The position numbers and the translations under genes are program-made. From Lunularia cruciata (lineage: Eukaryota; Streptophyta; Marchantiopsida; Lunulariales; Lunulariaceae), in the NCBI GenBank assembly GCA_948567375.1, contig OX419756.1, positions 70,570,333 through 70,634,332 on the forward strand: a stretch of 64,000 bases of DNA, in the 5' to 3' direction. Shown piece by piece: positions 61,767 to 64,000 of the stretch. The notes below the pieces were generated by a model that did not search any database, was not told the DNA's origin, and saw only the letters and a program-made list of their open reading frames with translations. Each line of letters starts with the position of its first letter. Positions within the stretch are counted from its first letter, which is position 1.

Positions 61767-62112
61767 CCGTGTTGTGTTATGAGATGGAGGGTTTTCGTTT
61801 AGATTTCTTGTGATTGGATCCCCTCCATTCTCTATTTCCTGTTTGTGCACCACGTTTGTGTGAGGTGCCTTGACTTTTGAGCGTTGGTGCTCTGGTGTGC
61901 TCTCGGTGGTGAGGCTGGAGTGATGACCAGTCAGACTACCTTTGTTTCTCTCCGGTGAGGCAGGAAGTGATGACCTGCAGACCGTGAGAGTGCGTGTTAT
62001 GATGGCAGGTTACAGGTTGCCCTCCCCCTAGTGTAGTTATCTCGGTTAGAGTTACATTAGTGGGTGGTGTCTAGTTGGTGTTGGCACTTGGTGGGGCACT
62101 TGCAGTTGCGAC
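61767..62112 (+). other. G3 leader between PBS and gag
   Basis: It is non-coding and similar to the leaders at 9130-9370 and 15700-15860 (minus). It includes TCTCTATTTCCTGTTTGTGC and the GGTGCCTTGACTTTTGAGCG block. No gene is present. Confidence 0.6.
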
Positions 62113-64000
62113 TTGCGGTTGCAGTTGGTGGTTTGGGTTTGCTGTTGCAGTTATGTGGTCACGACGGAGTTCTTTGGAGATTCCAGAGGAGTTAGCCCTG
62201 TAGTACGCAGTGGGTTTACTCGGAGTGGTGCTCGGTATCAGCCTGTATCTCAGGTCCCAGTGAGGGAGGAGATTGACTCTGAGTTGGAGTTCGACATAGG
62301 AGCTGATTCAATTGAGAGTGCACTTGGTGTGTCCGCACCGTTGTTGTGGGACATGGACGTGATTTATGGGGCCTCCAAAGGCCCTAGGCGTTACTCTGGT
62401 ACAGTGGGTACTATTGAGTTGGATGATTTCATCCAGGAGTTCGATAGTTGGTGTGATCTGCAGCAGATGCGGAACCCGACTTTGTTCACACCCTTCATGG
62501 CATGGAAGGGGTTGTTTCAGCACTTGGAGGGTCCACCGATGGACGACTACCATGAGTTCAGGAGAGCTCATTTGGAGGAGATTGAGTTATGGAGACAGTA
62601 TTGGTCTACACACTATGTCTCCATCACTTCAAGTTCGGTGGCCAGGAGTAGGTCGGCTGTACCTACGAGTTCTAGCTCGAGTAGTGTTGGTGGAGCTAGT
62701 GGAGGTGCACTAGCTGGAGATAGTGCTACTACGAGTGGAGGTACCGCTGCAGGAGGTGGTGTGGTACCGGGGTTTAACCCCATGGTTGAGTTCTTCTTAT
62801 GTTTGAGGCAGAACTACCAGGGAGTGCGGACTGACAAGCTGAGGAGCTTGCAGGAGTTCCAGCGGAAGGCTGGAGAGAGCCTACGCGAGGCATACACTTG
62901 CATGAGGCGGCTGATCAGTTTCACTCAGGGAGTTACTGAGGCCCAGGCAGTCCAGTTTTGGTATGGGATATTGGACAGGGAGTTGCGACGTAGAGTTCGT
63001 GATGCTACGTTGTTGCAGGCTACTTCGCCCACTTTGGCAGTAGTCTTTGGTTTGGCTGAGTGTATTGAGCTCAACATGGTGGAGGAGAGAGTGGTGACAT
63101 CTGGATTTGGTAGGGAGACCTCATCCACGGTTGTGACTTCTTCTAGAGTGCAGCAGAGTGCACCACGCCCAGTTGGTTTTTGAGGACAGGGTGGACAGCC
63201 CAGATCCTATGGAGCGAGTGGAGGGCCTAGTGGAGTTAGACCCTTACCCTCATTTTCGGGTCAGCAGCAGCCAGTGAGTGGTGGTGTTGCTTGTTGGACT
63301 TGTGGTGGACCTCACCATAGGAGAGAGTGTACTCAGGGCAGTGGACCTGATACCTCTGGTGCATCACAGCCAGCACAGAGGCAGTGTGAGCATTGCCACA
63401 GATTTGGTCACACTAGTGACCGGTGTTTTGACCTACACCCGGAGTTACGGAGTGGTAGGGCTACTATGACAGGTAGTAGAGGAGCTCCAGTTCATGGAGG
63501 ACGAGGTGGTAGAGGTGGTGGTAGAGGATCTACACCTAGTAGAGGTGCAGTACCTGCCCTTACTTCTGACACAGCTATGGCTACTCGGATTGAGCAGTTG
63601 GAGCAGAGATTGGCTAGTATGGCTATTGCTCAGAGGAGATCAGATTCGGGTGCTGAGGCTTCCACCTCATATGTTGGTGATAGAGATGCTTTGGACTTCA
63701 TGTGCGGAGAAGCACAGGTGGATGCATCTGCAGCAGTGACTAGGAGTGCAGTACGTGCTCCAGAGCCTAGAGGAGCATCAGTGGAGTTGGACCCACAAAG
63801 AGGAGAGGTTGGGAGACAGGTCAGACTTCCCCAGTCTTTCACGCTATTTGAGGCATTGCAGACGACATCCATGGTTCCTAGACGTCCCAGTGCAGGTGTG
63901 GTAGGTGGTGATGGAGTACCTGATGGAGTACTTGCTAGTCAGCCACCTGCTACTACACAAACTGAGTCTAGCATGATGTTGGGGGCGGCTCAGCTGATTA
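62113..64000 (+). CDS. G3 gag polyprotein, with one in-frame TGA; partial at right edge
   Basis: The frame is open from 62113 to 64000 apart from a TGA at 63181-63183. The first part (356 codons) has a capsid-like region with FTPFMAWKGLFQHLEG, EFFLCLRQNYQGVRTDKLRS and AGESLREAYTCMRRLI. After the TGA come two zinc knuckles. The first, CWTCGGPHHRREC, has a spacing one residue short of CX2CX4HX4C. The second, CEHCHRFGHTSDRC, is perfect. A Gly/Arg-rich stretch (GGRGGRGGGRG) and a coiled-coil segment (RIEQLEQRLASMAIAQRR) follow. The true start is unclear because the frame opens with TTG at 62113 and the next in-frame ATG is near 62350. Gag packages the element RNA into cytoplasmic particles. Confidence 0.85.

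Larger units (their letters stand above)
60471..64000 (+). mobile_element. G3: G-family Ty3/gypsy element, youngest copy, cut by the right edge
   Basis: 5' LTR 60471-61747, PBS-like motif from 61750, leader to about 62100, and gag from 62113 to beyond the window. It inserted into element C. Its gag is open to the window end except for one TGA, against many stops in G1, so it looks the least decayed member here. It runs opposite to G1, G2 and the LTR at 15865-16784. Confidence 0.9.

Overview
The window is nuclear DNA of a land plant. The genes have many short GT-AG introns, and their proteins match plant families: plant-type LCB2, a chloroplast FAX-type exporter and a plastid-like Sec14 protein. 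The Ty3/gypsy elements are also plant-like. Short introns of roughly 80-700 bp and compact genes next to old gypsy elements would fit a bryophyte or another early-diverging land plant. That placement is an inference; no species is identified.

Layout. (1) 1-16784 is a retrotransposon block. A G-family Ty3/gypsy element (G1, minus strand) runs from its 5' LTR at 10306 off the left edge, through gag, protease, RT, RNase H and integrase, with a 2.4-kb minisatellite-rich stretch between gag and protease. G1 sits in the integrase of an older, different gypsy element (D1, 10310-13040, minus). Beside D1 lies a plus-strand gag-like remnant (13045-14200), then a truncated G-family LTR (15865-16784). 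(2) 16785-53430 is a gene island with five intact genes whose exons I traced base by base: serine palmitoyltransferase LCB2 (+, 485 codons), a UXT-type prefoldin-like protein (+, 145 codons), a FAX-like plastid fatty-acid exporter (+, 343 codons), PIG-N/Mcd4 GPI ethanolamine phosphate transferase 1 (-, 974 codons) and a CRAL-TRIO/Sec14 protein (+, 318 codons). They are separated by AT-rich DNA, the largest gap being 30.9-38.7 kb. (3) 53440-64000 is a second retrotransposon block: G2 (minus, same family as G1) is interrupted by a chromodomain gypsy element (C, minus, 3' LTR at 58025-58513), which is interrupted in turn by G3 (plus; 5' LTR 60471-61747, gag running off the right edge).

Functional theme. 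Four of the five genes deal with membrane lipids or lipid transfer: sphingoid base synthesis, plastid fatty-acid export, GPI-anchor assembly and a Sec14-type lipid carrier. UXT is a small prefoldin-like protein. They lie on both strands with separate promoters, so this is not an operon and the shared theme may be chance.

Most notable points: a strong candidate U12-type (minor spliceosome) intron in UXT; a dense array of heat-shock-element-like motifs upstream of the TATA box in the chromovirus LTR; a tRNA-like sequence with pol III A and B boxes in an LTR that is about 350 bp longer than its relatives; a shared in-frame TGA in gag of two G copies; and a minisatellite inside G1. Retroelement boundaries are approximate unless an LTR end is given. 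Species, expression and copy number cannot be judged from the sequence alone.
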